This document shows positions 48,891 through 63,882 of a DNA stretch of 64,000 nucleotides, piece by piece. Each line of letters begins with the position of its first letter. Position 1 is the first letter of the stretch. The notes under the pieces are model-generated. The model was not told where the DNA came from and searched no databases. It saw only the letters and a list, made by a program, of their open reading frames with translations. Source of the DNA: Castor canadensis. Lineage: Eukaryota; Chordata; Mammalia; Rodentia; Castoridae. The translations under genes were made by a program, and so were the position numbers. Where the stretch lies: assembly GCF_047511655.1 (NCBI RefSeq), contig NC_133398.1, positions 106,966,332-107,030,331 of the forward strand. Reading direction: 5' to 3'.

Positions 48891-50266
48891 GCTTACAATT
48901 TCAGACACTTCCCAACATCTGTGATCCATACCGACTCCCAGTGAAAAAGTTAAATTAGAAAACCTCAGTTTTCCACTGAAGAAAACCTTAGCAATTATTT
49001 AGTCTACCCTCTTGATTTTACAGATGAGATACAGAGGGATTAACATATAATTAGTCTTTGATCTTTCTTGGAAAAATGTAAAATCTGTTATTTTTTATGT
49101 GTTTTTGCTCAGCAATATTGAGAGAAGTGAGCTGCCTGTGGGCTGTGGATAACTCTTTTGTGTTCTTGCTGGGTAAAACAAGATCTGTGAGCCCCGTCAG
49201 CACTCTACCCAGGCCATTTCTCAAGTCTGTGTTTGAAGCCAGCCATCTTGAGGGGTGATGCCATCTTTCCCTCTGGGAAAAAGACTAAACTGGCTCACTG
49301 CATACAGAGTCTGTGCATTCCCCAAGCTCCGTGTTCCTCTGACACAGGTGCAGTAGTCATCTGAGCCCCACCATGAACCACAAAACTTAAGGACTTGGGA
49401 GAAATAATGCAAATGGCAAGTGCTCAAAGGACTCACAGTCAGTCCTTTGTCTCTGAGCCAGGAGTCTTATGTCATCTGCCAGCATCAATAAGTCAATTAA
49501 TTACAGGCTGATTTAGCTTATGTGTAATGTAAAATTGAACCCCAGACTCAATATATAACGTCCATTCTAAATGAAGCAAAATACCATTTCATAAAACTAA
49601 TGAAAAATACATAGATTGAGTTTAAAATGTGAAAGCCACATGTCTTATGTGACATCTTATACAACTCAAAAGACTATTTCCAGAAATATTTAGTTATCAA
49701 AATTAGTTGGCATTCTCATAGAAGTATAATCGTATTGAAGTGTGAGTCTTTACAAACTGTGGATATCTTCTGGGAGAAAGCACAGAGATATATCTTCAGC
49801 TTCTATACTCTCTGTTCTGATTCCTTTTTTTTTTAAGTTTGTGGTTTAAAAACACACAAGAAGCAAAATCAAAAGAATAAAATACCAAAGTCACTGGAGA
49901 AAAAAAAGCCTAACAAAAATAATAGGTCAGCCTGACTGGACTGAAGTATTTTAAGTTTTCACATTCTTTGACTACATCTCTGATAAAATGTAAAGAACAT
50001 CTAAAATCTAGAGTTTACATTTCAGCATGTTTACACTGAATTGACCTTGAGAAAATCAACCTGAATTGTCTTCATTAAGTTAGACTGTTGGACATGGCAA
50101 GAAAATCACAGCATATTAAGTAATAATAAATTAGATTGACCGTGGGTGTAGTTTTATGGCACTTGCTCACACACTAGCCCATGTTCACAGTTAATCTCCA
50201 AGTTTATGAGGCTGAGTGTAGGGTCACTCTTATCTCTATACTTCCTTGGTGACAATGTGTATCCTG

Positions 50267-50339
50267 ATTGTCAGTCACTATGGAGTTAGTATTAAAATAA
50301 GATGAGGAGCTTCTCTCAGCATAATGAGTGCTTCCAGAG
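50267..50339. repeat. Local 73-bp duplication, copy 1
   Basis: Shares GGAGTTAGTATTAAAATAA and TCTCTCAGCATAATGAG and the flanking bases with 51508-51580, about 85-90% alike by eye. Same orientation, 1.24 kb apart, inside the CNTNAP3 intron. Confidence 0.85.
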
Positions 50340-50737
50340 CAAATGCTCACCAAATATTTTTCAACGAATGGATAAGTCAACGACACACAGCACTATGAGA
50401 ATGAATGTTGATGATGTAGCGCTGCACACTTTGAATAACTTTCTTTGGAAAATTAGTGGCTTCTCTATTCCCAACTTGGTGGTCTGTGTTACTGTTAAAA
50501 GAATAAAAATACTTTCTGTATAACTCTAAATTTGAATATGAAATTATGGACTTGGTATAAAGAGTAAATAATCTGAAAGTAGATAAAGACTTACAGCAGA
50601 ACCCATCCTAAAATATAGATGTCCAAAATATGAAATGTTTTATTAATCTCTGTTTTATCTACCCCTGGTAAAATGAGTATTTGTAATTCTCTGAGGCCAG
50701 CTGCTTCAGACTAGATACTTCACTGCTCAATTTCAAC

Positions 50738-50872
50738 TTAAATTCTTTTGTTTTGTTTTTGAGACACAGTCTTTCTATGTAGTCTAGGCTGGTCTCAAAC
50801 TCAAGATCCTCCTGCCTTAACCTCCCAAGTGCTGGTATTACAGATGTGTGCTACCATGCCTATTTCTTTAAA
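50738..50872 (-). mobile_element. B1/Alu-like SINE, minus strand
   Basis: GACACAGTCTTTCTATGTAG, GGCTGGTCTCAAACTCAAGA and CAAGTGCTGGTATTACAGAT: inverted B1 consensus. Confidence 0.9.
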
Positions 50873-51507
50873 TTTTTATACCCTAAGTTTCGTGTCTTTG
50901 AATATACTGTCCTTCAATAAAACATTAACATCTTTCACTCCATGTACTTATTTACTTGGAAGGCAACAAGAATTTATGTAATGAATACTATTGTTCTAAT
51001 TTCTGATCCTCTTCATCTTTACAGAAAGATTACTCTCCTTGGTTACTATGATATTAAGCTGTGCTTTGAAGAATGCTTTTTTTTTTTTTTTTTTTTGCAG
51101 TTTCATAGACCAATACTACCTGTTTCTAGCTGTGTGACAGATATTGGTGATGTGCATTGTCTCTCCTGTTGGGAATCACTGAAGACAGAAGTATCAGGCC
51201 ATGCAGGGCAGGGCATGGGCAGAGTTCAAGCTGTATTCCTCTGTTGAAGAAATTAACATTTCCTCATCAACAAAAGGTAGTTTTATCACTGAACGGAAGT
51301 CCCTGGAGTTGATGTTGAAACTGTGTGCCTGCTTTGATGACAGTTCACTTACCAAGAAGTGTTAGGAAGAGCCCATGACTGGTGATGGATGATTGCTGAG
51401 TGAGAAGGTACGGGCCAGGAGTTTTCAAGGGGAACCTGTGCTCATCTCCCAGACAGCTCTGCTCATGATTACATGAGTACTCAGACAAAAGTACAATTTG
51501 TACTTAG

Positions 51508-51728
<221 letters not shown>

Positions 51729-52035
51729 CTACAAAGTGTCCCATAGGGAGCAAACATCAGAAAGAGGTGAAATTTTAATGATAAGGAAACAGAAAAGCCA
51801 GGAAAAGAATGACAAAAATGAATGACTTGTAAATACTATGACAAAGCTTTAATAAATCACCTTCAAATGACATTTAGAATGGAAGGCTGGCTTATAAACA
51901 ACTTGTGAAAGCCATCAGCACCCTCCCTCTTTTTCATAAGATGTCTGTAATTGGCAGACTCCACAAAAAGATGGAATCAGGTGTTTTAAACTTAAAAACA
52001 TATTCTCTGGGAGAGAATTGTCACATATAGCCAAA

Positions 52036-52116
52036 ACATGGAGTGCTATGTTCAGGCTTAAACCATGCTCTTCTTCAGATGAGATCGGGCATGGTCAGGG
52101 TGCTATGGCCGTAGAC
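52036..52116 (-). pseudogene. 5S rRNA pseudogene (truncated)
   Basis: The minus strand from 52116 reads GTCTACGGCCATA(G)CACC, then CTGA, GCCCGATCTC and TCTGA at 52075: the first ~42 bases of 5S rRNA with a few changes. Beyond that only scattered matches (GAAG, GGT, GCCTG, AG.ACT) remain to about 52036. The internal promoter C box is lost. Lies in a CNTNAP3 intron on the sense strand. Confidence 0.75.
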
Positions 52117-52554
52117 AATATATTCTCCTCCAAATGCCAGTGGCTATTCACTCATTCTCTTCTGACTCAGGTCTATTTTGTTTATTTCCATTTCAGTGAG
52201 ATTCTTTTTGCTTTCTTAACCTTGTGTTTCAGTAGATATAGTATCTGTTTTTAAATAATCACGAGGACAGGTTCCTGCTGAAATATTAACTAATTCCACC
52301 AGTAGTCACCATGTAAAACTAGACATGTCCCTACTGAATAAAGTTTAATGAATGACACCTTGTCATTGTAAAAGGCCAAAGAGTAACCATGGTCTTGACA
52401 GAATCATTGTTAAAGAAAGCAAATACCAACTTCCCCTCCCTCAACCCTGGTTAGATTTGGCTTTTCATTCTTGATCTGTGGAACACAACACCAAGTAGGT
52501 TGCTCTTTTGTTAAAACTGATTGCCAAATTGTTGCATCGGATTACTCATTGTTA

Positions 52555-52785
<231 letters not shown>

Positions 52786-53064
52786 TCACTCTTACTTGCT
52801 GAATTCATTTTTGAATCTGTTTAGTACACCAACTTGGATGTACCCAACAGTCACCTCTTCTGGAACAGTGACTATCCCTGTGCCAAACCCTGAGTCCAGT
52901 TACACTACTTTTAAAAGTCAAGATTAAATGTGTTGCTAATAAGCAGTTTCTCAAATGAAAAGGCTTAAGTTACGCATATGAAGACTCAGATCTAAATTAC
53001 GACTAGGATATTTTATGAAATGATAAAACGCTATGTTTCTACACTTATAAAAACTTTAATAAGC

Positions 53065-53140
53065 CTTGTTTTTGGCAGTCCTGGCCTTGCACTTGCTAGG
53101 CAGGTGCTCCATGTGGAACCACAGCCCAGCCTAACACACA
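53065..53140 (-). mobile_element. tRNA-like SINE fragment, minus strand
   Basis: TTGCACTTGCTAGGCAGGTG then CCATGTGGAACCACAGCCCA; the inverted tRNA-like unit, decayed. Confidence 0.65.
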
Positions 53141-53792
53141 CTACTCACCTACATAGACACCCCCGAACTACCCACTACTACTACAGCTTATTCTAAAATC
53201 CTGATTTGATAGGATTTTCCATAAATTAAATTTTTGTCCTGACTCTCTACCTAGCAGACTTAAAGTCTGGCCTGTTGTCCAACTGTGAAAGCCTGGGACT
53301 GCCCACATGCCATTGTTTGAGGGACGGTCACTTCACTTGTCTTCTTATGTGGCTAGAATCTAATTAGTTTCTTAACTACTGAGGAGAGAAAGAACAGCTG
53401 TGGTTATCAGTTGGTGTTGGAAATTGGCTTTTATTTAGTTTTATTGTGCCATCCAGGTAATGTTCCTCTACCTAACCTAGAATGAGCAGGGGATGGACCA
53501 AATATCCAGATATCTTATTTCACAATGACCTGTAAAACAGATTTACAACATTGCATAGTATTAAAGACACCCTATCAATAAGTGTAATTTCATGTCAAAT
53601 CTATAAAATTATAAAGCTTGTCGTAGGGAAAAGCATCTTAACTTAATCTTGAAATACTGATAACTGTTATGGATGGGACTGAAAAATTAAAGACATTGAA
53701 AGGTATGTGATTTTCTTCCTTGTAAGAAAGACCCATGTCATTACAGTCCTGCTTTTCTAATTCAGTGTTTTTGCATGTTTTCTTTTTTGTCA

Positions 53793-54062
<270 letters not shown>

Positions 54063-54389
54063 TTACTTTAGGAATATTTCAAGAATGGATCTAGTCTTTG
54101 AATATCCTGGGAGATATAGTGAAATATTTCCTTGTTCTGATTTTTCACTTTTTAAGTTTTTTAAAAAAGTAAAGTTGGAAAAAAAAAAAAGAGAGAGAGA
54201 GAGAAAGGTGGCAGACCCTGACATACGCAAAACCCAGAAGTGAATAACATCTAGAGATTTCATGAAATTCTCTAAAGGATTTTCATCTTAGACTTACATA
54301 CTAGTTGTTCAGTTAAAATCTATACTACTTTAAAGACACCTGCCCTCAGCTTAGGGTTCCAACTTTTCTCTAAGAGGCTAATTTTTCAA

Positions 54390-56330
54390 AACATTCTTAT
54401 TAAGATATAATCCATATGCCATGAAATAGACCCAATTAAAGCATAAAATTCCATGTCTTAGGGTATTGCCAGACCTGGTAACCACTACCACGGTCAACGC
54501 TGGAGCACTTTCATTATCCCTGTCTTCCCCTCCCCCAGGTCCATGCCCAGGTGGAGGCCACTCTCTGTTTGTATCCAACAACCAAGCCTGGGCAACTGCC
54601 AATCTACTCTCAGTCCTCTTCTGGAGGTTTCATTTTAGTGGAGTTGTATAGTGTGTAGTCTTTTGTGATTGGCTTCTTTCATTTAGCATACTTACAAGGT
54701 CCACACAAGTTGTGAAACTTATAAATATAACATTCCTTTTTATTGTTGACTATTTTATTGTATGAATGTGACACATTTCACTGATCTTTTTAACTGCTGA
54801 ACGTTTGGGCTGTTTCTGCTTTCTGACTTTTGTGAATAATGCTATGAAGACACATGTATAAGTTTTTGTATGGACACCATATTTTCACTTTATATAACCC
54901 CAGAAGTAGAATTGCTTAGTCTTAGGATAACTTCATCTTTAACATTTTGAGGAACTATCAATTTTTTTCAGTGCTGGGATTCAAACACAGGATCTTGTGC
55001 ATGCAAAGTGAAAGTTCTACCACTGAGCTACATCCCCAATCCATGCCATTTTTTTCCTCCAAAACAGCTGCATTGTTTTATATTCCCAAGAGCAATTTAT
55101 GAGTTTCAGTATCTCTACATCTTCACCAAGATTTTTTTCTCATAAATTACAGTGATTCTACAAAATTATGAGTGACAATAATTAATTGAGTATTTCAAAT
55201 CAGCTGGTAGGGAAGATTTTAAATGTTTCCAATACAAAGAAATGATGTATGTCTGTAATGACAGATGTGCCACTTACAGACATGATTCTACACAGTGTAT
55301 CTATGTCTTAAAATATCATACTGTACTTCATAAATATATATACTTATGGTGTCAATTTAATGCACACATGTGCATAATAGGTATCCTAGTGACTGTAAAG
55401 TTATGTCTCCTGGTGGTTTTAATTTACATTTCTAAATTATGCTACCCCACTTTTTCTCATGTGTTTATTGACCATTTGCACAGATTTGGTGAAGAAAATC
55501 CACTTATTTGCCTTCTCCATTATTTAATTGGGTTATTTGTCTTTTTTAAATTAAGCTGTAAGAGTTCTTGATATAATTTGGATTTTGGATACTAGACCCT
55601 TATATGATAAATGGTTTGCAAGCATTTTCTTTCACTATTTGGATCATCTTTTCACTTTCTTCATGGAGCTTTTTGAATTATGAAAGTTCTTTTTATCATT
55701 TTGATGAAGTCCAACTCATCTAGTTTTTCTTATTCCCATGGTTTAAGAGTTATAGAGTTTTAGCTCTTACACAAGGTCTATAATGCATTTAAGGTACATT
55801 TTTTTTGCATTTGTGGAGTAGTGGTCCAGTTTCACTCTTTTGTGTGTGCATGCGTCTGGTAGTCTCAGAGGCTACTCTTTCCTCAACTGTATTGTCATGG
55901 CACTTGTCAAACTCATTGACTTTAATTATAAGGGTCTGTATGTATATCTGGAATTTCAATGCCGCCCCACTGATCTACATGTCTTCTGTTAGGCCATATC
56001 ACGGTGTTACTTATAGCTTCATAGCAAGTTTTGACATCAGGAAGTGTGAATGAGCCAAATTTGTTCCTTTTCATGATTATTTGGGCTATTCTGGATACCC
56101 TGAATTTCCATATGAATTTTTAAAAATTCAGCCTGTCAGTTTCAGGAAAGAATCCAGCTGGGATTTTGACAGATCATATTGAATCTGCAGATCAACTTAG
56201 GATATACTGGCATCTTATTTACATTATTACAACCCATGTCTTGGCATAGCTTTCTGTTTATTTATCTTTGTTTTCTTTCAATGTTTTATACTTTCCAGGA
56301 TAATTCTTGCATTTTTTCTTTTTTTTTTAA
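54390..56330 (-). mobile_element. Old L1, minus strand (left part)
   Basis: Inverted L1: 3' phrases at 54385-54960 (ATATAATCCATATGCCATGA, ATTGGCTTCTTTCATTTAGC) and ORF2 interior at 55060-56330 (AAGAGTTCTTGATATAATTT, TTGCAAGCATTTTCTTTCAC). Continued after the younger L1 insertions at 59910. Full of stops. Confidence 0.75.
54962..55048 (-). mobile_element. ID-like SINE, minus strand, inside old L1
   Basis: AGTGCTGGGATTCAAACACA, then GTTCTACCACTGAGCTACAT and CCCCAATCC: inverted ID-like SINE interrupting the old L1. Confidence 0.85.
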
Positions 56331-56334
56331 TAAG

Positions 56335-57218
56335 AAAGACATAGCATTTTTGCTACTTTGAGATAACCTAGAGAGATTCCTAGCATTGCTTCCATGCATA
56401 TGTGTATTGCAACCCACATTAGTTCATCTCTATACTTTCTGGTCCCCTTCCCATAGTGGTCTCTGACAGTTTAAGATTACTTTATTTGCTCCTCTACAGT
56501 GGGCACTTCAACTACATTAAAGTTTTAGGTTTCCTTCCCTTTCCCTATTCCTCCCGTGTGCATTCTCCCCTTAGTGTGTGACCCATGTCCAATAATATTA
56601 CTGCATTTGTTTTGGGTCTATAATCTGCATATGAGGAAGAACATGTAAGTTTTTGATCCTCTGAGCCTGGCTGACTTTGCTTAAGATGATGTTCCCCAGT
56701 TCCATCTATTTACTTGCAAATGACAAAATTTCATTTTTCTTTGTAGCTGAGTAAAATTCCATTGTGTATAAATACCACATTTTCTTAATCCATTCATTAG
56801 TAGTGGGGCATCTTGGCTGTTTCCATAACTTGGCTATTGTGAATAGTGCTGCAATAAACATGGGTGTGCAGGTGCCTCTGGAGTAACCTGAGTTGCATTC
56901 CTTTGGGTATATCCCTAGGAGTGGTATTGCTTGATTATATGGCAGAGCTATGTTTAGTTTTTTTAAAGAAGCCTCCCTACTGTTTTCCATCAGCAGTGTA
57001 TGAGGTTTCCTTTTTCCCTGTGTCCTCATCAACATTTGTTAGAATGAGGTGGATCTTAGTGTGGTTTTGATTTGCATTTCCTTTATGACCAAGGGATGGT
57101 GAGCATTTCTTCCTGTGTTTTTTAGCCATTTGGACTTCTTCCTTTGAAAAAGTTCTGTTTAGTTCAGTTGCCCACTTCTTTATTGGTTCATTGATTTTTG
57201 GCTTCCATGTCTTTTGTT
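56335..57218 (-). mobile_element. Truncated L1, minus strand
   Basis: Inverted ORF2 C-terminus and 3'UTR; minus-strand ORF (57035-56706) reads LFTIAKLWKQPRCPTTNEW, IKKMWYLYTMEF, the same as in the 23-kb L1. A T-run at 56317-56328 is the inverted poly(A). Its 5' end abuts the next L1 head to head. Confidence 0.85.
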
Positions 57219-57221
57219 AAA

Positions 57222-59905
57222 CCAGAAAAAGACACCTATAAAAAGGAGACCAATCTCCTTAATGAACATCTCCTTAATGAACACTGATGCAAAAATCCTC
57301 AATAAAATAATGGCAAACTGAATCCAAAAACACATCAGAAATATCATTCACCATGACCAAGTTGGCTTCATCCCAGGGAAGCAGGGGTGGCTCAACATAT
57401 GTAAATCTGTAAATGTAATACAGCACATTAATAGAAGCAAAGACAAAAACCACTTGATCATCTCAATAGATGCAGAAAAAACCTTCAACAAGATCCAACA
57501 CCATTTCATGATAAAAGCTCTAAGAAAGCTAGGAATAGAAGGAAAGTACCTCAACATTATAAAGGCTATATATGATAAACCTACAGCCAACATCATACTT
57601 AATGATGCAAAACTGAAACCATTTCCCCTAAAATCAGGAATGAGACAAGGGTGCCCACTATCCCCATTCCTATTCAACATAGTACTGGAATTCCTAGCCA
57701 GAGCAATTAGGCAAGAAGAAGAAATAAAAGGAATACAAATAGGTAAAGAAACTGTCAAAATATCCCTATTTGCAGATGATATGATTCTTTACTTTAAAGA
57801 CCCAAAAAACTCTACCCAAAAACTCCGAGACACCATCAACAGCTAAAGCAAGGTGGCAGGATACAAAATCAACTTACAAAAATCATTAGCTTTTCTATAC
57901 ACCAACAATGAACAAACTGAGAAGGAATATATGGAAACAATTCCATTTGCAATAGCCTTAAAAAAATCAAATACCTAGGAGTAAATTTAACAAAGGATGT
58001 GAATGACCTCTACAAGGAGAATTACAAACCCCTGAATTTCAGAAAGAGATTGAGGAAGACTACAGAAGATGGAAAGATCTCCTGTGCTCATGGATAGGTA
58101 GAATTAACACAGTAAAAGCAATCTACATGTTTAATGCAATTCCCATCAAAATCCCAATGACATTCATCACAGAGATTGAAAAATCTACCTTAAAGTTCAT
58201 TTGGAAACACAAGAGACTGCAAATAGCCAAGGCAATACTCAGCAAAAACAACAATGCTGGAGGTATCACAATACCCAACTTCAAACTACATTACAAAGCA
58301 ATAGCAATAAAAACATCATGGTACAGGCACAAAAACAGACATGAAGACCAGTAGAACAGAATAGAGGTCCTGGATATGAATCCACACAACTATGCCCAGC
58401 ATATTTTTGACACAGGTGCCAAAAATATACAATGGAGAAAAGACAGCCTCTTCAACAAATGTTGTTGGGAAAAGTGGTTATCCATCTGCAAAAAACTGAA
58501 ACTAGATCCATGTTTATCACCCTGCTGGTATCAACTCAAAATGAATCAAGGACCTTAATATCAGACCCAAAACTCTGATGTTAGTACAGGAAATAGCAGG
58601 AAACACTGTGGAACTAATAGGTATAGGCAAAGACTTCTTCAATAGAACCCCCAGCAGCCCAGCAACTAAGAGAAAGGATGGACAAATGGGACTTCATAAA
58701 ACTAAAAAGCTTCTGCACAACAAAAGAAATGGTCTTTAAACTGAAGAGACCACCCACAGAGTGGGAGAAAATATTTGCTAGCTATACATCAAAGGACTGA
58801 TAACCAGAATATACAGGGAACTCAAAAACTAAATTCTCCCAAAATCAATGAACCATTAAAGAAATGGGCAACTGAACTAAACAGAACTTTCTCAAAAAAA
58901 GAAATTCAAATGGCCAAAAGCCACATGAAAAAATGCTCACCATCTCTAGCCATAAAGAAAATGTAAATCAAAACTACACTAAGATTCCCCCTCACCCTTG
59001 TTAGAATAGTCATTATCAAAAACACCACTAACAACAGGTATTGGCAATTGGGTGGGGAAAAAGGAACCCTCATACACTGTTGGTAGAAATGCAAGCTAGT
59101 GCAATCACTGTGCAAAAAAATTTGGAGGCTTCTTAAGAAACTAAACATAGATCTGCCATATGATCCAGCAATCCCACTCCTGGGGATATACCCAAAAGAA
59201 TGTGACACTCCAGAGGCACCTGGACACCCATGTTTAGTACAGCACTATTCATAATAGTCAAGTTATGGAAACAGCCAAGATGGATTAAGAAAATGTGGTA
59301 TTTATACAGAATGGAATTCTACTCAGCCATGAAGAAGAATGAAATCTTATTTTTCACAAGTAAATGGATGGAACTGGAGAACATCATCCTGAGCTAGTTC
59401 AGCCAGGCTCAGAAGAGCAAAAATCCTATGTTCTCTCTCATATGCAGACTTTAGATCTAGGGCAAATACAGCAATGTTGTTGGACTTGGGTCATATGACA
59501 AGGGGAGAGCCCGTACAAGAGGTATGGGGATAGGTAGGAAACCCAAAACTTGAAAGTGTTTGATGTCCCCACTACAGAGGAGCTAATATAGCAACCTTAA
59601 ACTGACAGAGGTCACTATGGGAAGGGCATCAGGGACTATTGAAAAGGTCAGGTAGAGATGAATGAACTTGGGTTGTAACACATTTGTACATGGCAGTAAT
59701 GCTCTGTATAGCTATCCTTATGTCAACTAGCAAAAATGCTTTGTCTTTCTTATTATTGCTTATGTCTTCTCTTCAAAAAAATTAGAGATAGGGCAGAACA
59801 GATTCTGCCTGGAAGCGAGGGGGAGTAGTGGGGAGAAATGACCCAAACAATGTATGCACATGTGAATAAATGAATAAAAATTTAAATAAATAAATAAATA
59901 AAGTA
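57222..59905 (+). mobile_element. 5'-truncated L1 with RT domain, plus strand
   Basis: Starts within ORF2 reverse transcriptase. It reads [39 protein letters not shown] and the catalytic FADD (57769-57780), then a TAA at 57844. Later pieces (58127-58354, 58376-58558, 58775-58966) continue ORF2 with frameshifts between them. The 3'UTR ends in AAATAAATAAATAAA at about 59880-59900. Not coding-competent: at least one stop and several frame changes, and no ORF1. The endonuclease domain is missing through 5' truncation. Confidence 0.92.
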
Positions 59906-59909
59906 TCCC

Positions 59910-61080
59910 TGCATATTTTGTCCTTCTTGATATTCTTGTAAATGAAGCTGTTTTGTTAACTTTATTTTCAGGTGGTTCCTGGCTAGTGTGTAGAGATACA
60001 GTTGATTTTCTGTACTGATCTTTTGTCTTGCAGCCTTGTGAACTTGTTTTCAGTTCTGATGGTTTTTACGTAAGTTCCTTAGGACAGCCTATTTTAAAAA
60101 ACATCAGGTCATTTGTGAATAGAGAAAGTTTAACTTCTTTCTTCCTTAGCTGAATATATTTATTTCCTTTTCTTGCCTTAATGTCCTGACTATAACCTTA
60201 GTACAAAGTTAAATAGAAGCTGGGGGAGTATACAACCTTGTCTTGTTCCCAATATTAGGGATGAAGCATTCAGTATTTTATAGTGAAGAATGATCCGGGA
60301 TGTGGGTCTTCATAGATGCTGTTTATTACACTGAGGAAGTTGTCTTTCATGACTAATTTCTTGGTTATTTCTTATCAGGAAGGTCATTGGATTTTATCAA
60401 CTGACTTTCCTGCATTGATTGAGATAACTATCTGTTTTGTCCCTTATTGCACTGACAAGGTGTTTTTTATTCATTGACTTTCAGCTATTAATCCAACTTT
60501 GCCTTTCTGTGATAACTCCCACTATCTTGATATGTAGTCATTTTTTACATGTGACTGAATTTAGTTTGATACTATTTTGTTGAGGGGGTTGATGTATCTA
60601 CATACTTAAGTGATATTATGCTGCAGCTTTCTGTTGCTGTCTTTATTTGGCTTTGATATCAGGGAAATAATGACCTTACACAATAAGTTGGGAAATGTTC
60701 TTTTGTCTATTATTTTTTGGAAGAGTATTGAAGAATTGATATGAATGTTTATTTCAATAATTGATAGAATTCACCAGTGAAGCCAGCTGGTTTCACTCTT
60801 TGTGCAATTGCTTTAAAACAAAAAATACATTCCTTTCATCGTTATAGGCCTATTCAAATTTTCTCATTATTATTATTATTATTTGTGGTACTGGGGTTTG
60901 AACTCATGGCTTCACATTTGGTAGGCAGGCACTCTACCCTCTAGCCCTTCTCTCTTTTTGAGTCAATTTCTGTAATTTTTGTCTTTCTAGGAATTTATTT
61001 CATTTCAGTTATATGATTTTTAAATACATGGTTGTTCATAGTATTCGCTCAAAACCCATGCTAATTCTGTAAAGGCAGTG
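59910..61080 (-). mobile_element. Old L1, minus strand (right part)
   Basis: Inverted ORF2 interior resumes here (TTCTTGATATTCTTGTAAAT, TGTACTGATCTTTTGTCTTG, AGAATTCACCAGTGAAGCC-like at 60768). The order continues that of 54390-56330, so the two parts were one element split by younger insertions. Confidence 0.75.
60868..60955 (-). mobile_element. tRNA-like SINE, minus strand, with (ATT)n
   Basis: (ATT)n at 60868-60882 is the inverted tail, then GGTACTGGGGTTTGAACTCA, GGCAGGCACTCTACC. Inserted into the old L1. Confidence 0.85.
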
Positions 61081-61134
61081 GTAATGTCCCCTTTCATATG
61101 TCATGATTTGAGAAGCAACTGTCCTTCAAGATCA

Positions 61135-61335
61135 GATATAAGAAAAGGGTGTAGGAGGATGACTGTGGTGGAAATATTCTGTACTCATGTATGAAAATGG
61201 AAAAATGAGACCTGCTGAAAATATTCCAGGAATGGGGGAGGGGTGATAAAGGAGAGTGATGGAGGGGGTGAGTTCACTTTTGTAAATGTCACAATGTATC
61301 CCCAGTAGAACAATAATTTGATAATAAAAAAGATC
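61135..61335 (+). mobile_element. L1-type 3'UTR repeat
   Basis: Second copy of the 28120-28360 element, ending in AATAATTTGATAATAAAAAA. Confidence 0.6.
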
Positions 61336-61366
61336 AGAATTTAGATTTTTATTTTACCAAATATCT

Positions 61367-61820
61367 TTTTTTAATTGTTTTATTATTCATATGTGCATAC
61401 AATGCTTGGGTCATTTCTACCCCCTGTCCCCACCTCCTCCCTTACCACCCACTCCACCTCCTCCCTCTCCCCCCCCAAACCCCTCAATACCCAGCAGAAA
61501 CTATTTTGCCCTTATCTCTAATTTTGTTGTAGAGAGAGTATAAGCAATAATAGGAAGGAACAAGGGGTTTTGCTGGTTGAGATAAGGATAGCTATACAGG
61601 GCATTGACTCACATTGATTTCCTGTGCGTGGGTGTTACCTTCTAGGTTAATTCTTCTTGATCTAACCTTTTCTCTAGTTCCTGGTCCCCTTCTCCTATTG
61701 GCCTCAGTTGCTTTAAGGTATCTGCTTTAGTTTCTCTGCGTTAAGGGCAACAAATGCTAGCTAATTTTTTAGGTGTCTTACCTATCCTCACCCCTCCCTT
61801 GTGTGCTCTTGCTTTTATCA
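61367..61820 (-). mobile_element. Young truncated L1 3' end with TSD, minus strand
   Basis: Inverted copy of the same 3'UTR as the 23384-24085 element (TATTATTCATATGTGCATAC, CCAGCAGAAACTATTTTGCC, GTTGCCCTTAACG region). It is flanked by a 16-base direct repeat, ATTTTACCAAATATCT, at 61351-61366 and 61821-61836. About 450 bases long. Confidence 0.92.
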
Positions 61821-61836
61821 TTTTACCAAATATCTC

Positions 61837-63609
<1,773 letters not shown>

Positions 63610-63719
63610 TTAAATATAAACATTTATCATATATCATGAGACCTAAACGGCATTGAATAAAACATTATCAAACAACTTTTGAACATAGTAAAATTGGCAA
63701 GTATTTATTCCAAATTTCT

Positions 63720-63820
63720 TTTTTACCTTTCCTTCCTTCCCTCCCTCCCATCCTCCCTTCTTTGCTTCCTTTCTTCTTCCTTCTTCTTCCTCTCTCCCTC
63801 CCTTCCTTCCTTCTTCCATG
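63720..63820 (+). repeat. Pyrimidine CCTT/CTTC microsatellite
   Basis: About 100 bases of CCTTCC, CTCCCT and CTTCTT. It abuts an inverted SINE and is likely derived from that SINE's tail. Confidence 0.9.
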
Positions 63821-63882
63821 CTGGGGATCAAATTCAGTTAGACAAGTGCTCTACTACTAAGCTATTTCCCCAGACCCCTAAA
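63821..63882 (-). mobile_element. ID-like SINE, minus strand
   Basis: CTGGGGATCAAATTCAGTTA, CAAGTGCTCTACTACTAAGC and TATTTCCCCAGACCCC: inverted ID-like unit. Confidence 0.8.

Noticed and set aside
57454..57846. 130-residue reverse-transcriptase ORF as a host gene
   Set aside because: It is an L1 ORF2 fragment with RT motifs, followed by stops and frameshifts and an L1 3' end.
56335..59905. Single L1 with a twin-priming 5' inversion
   Set aside because: The inverted and forward parts both contain the ORF2 C-terminus and 3'UTR, whereas a twin-primed element would not duplicate them.
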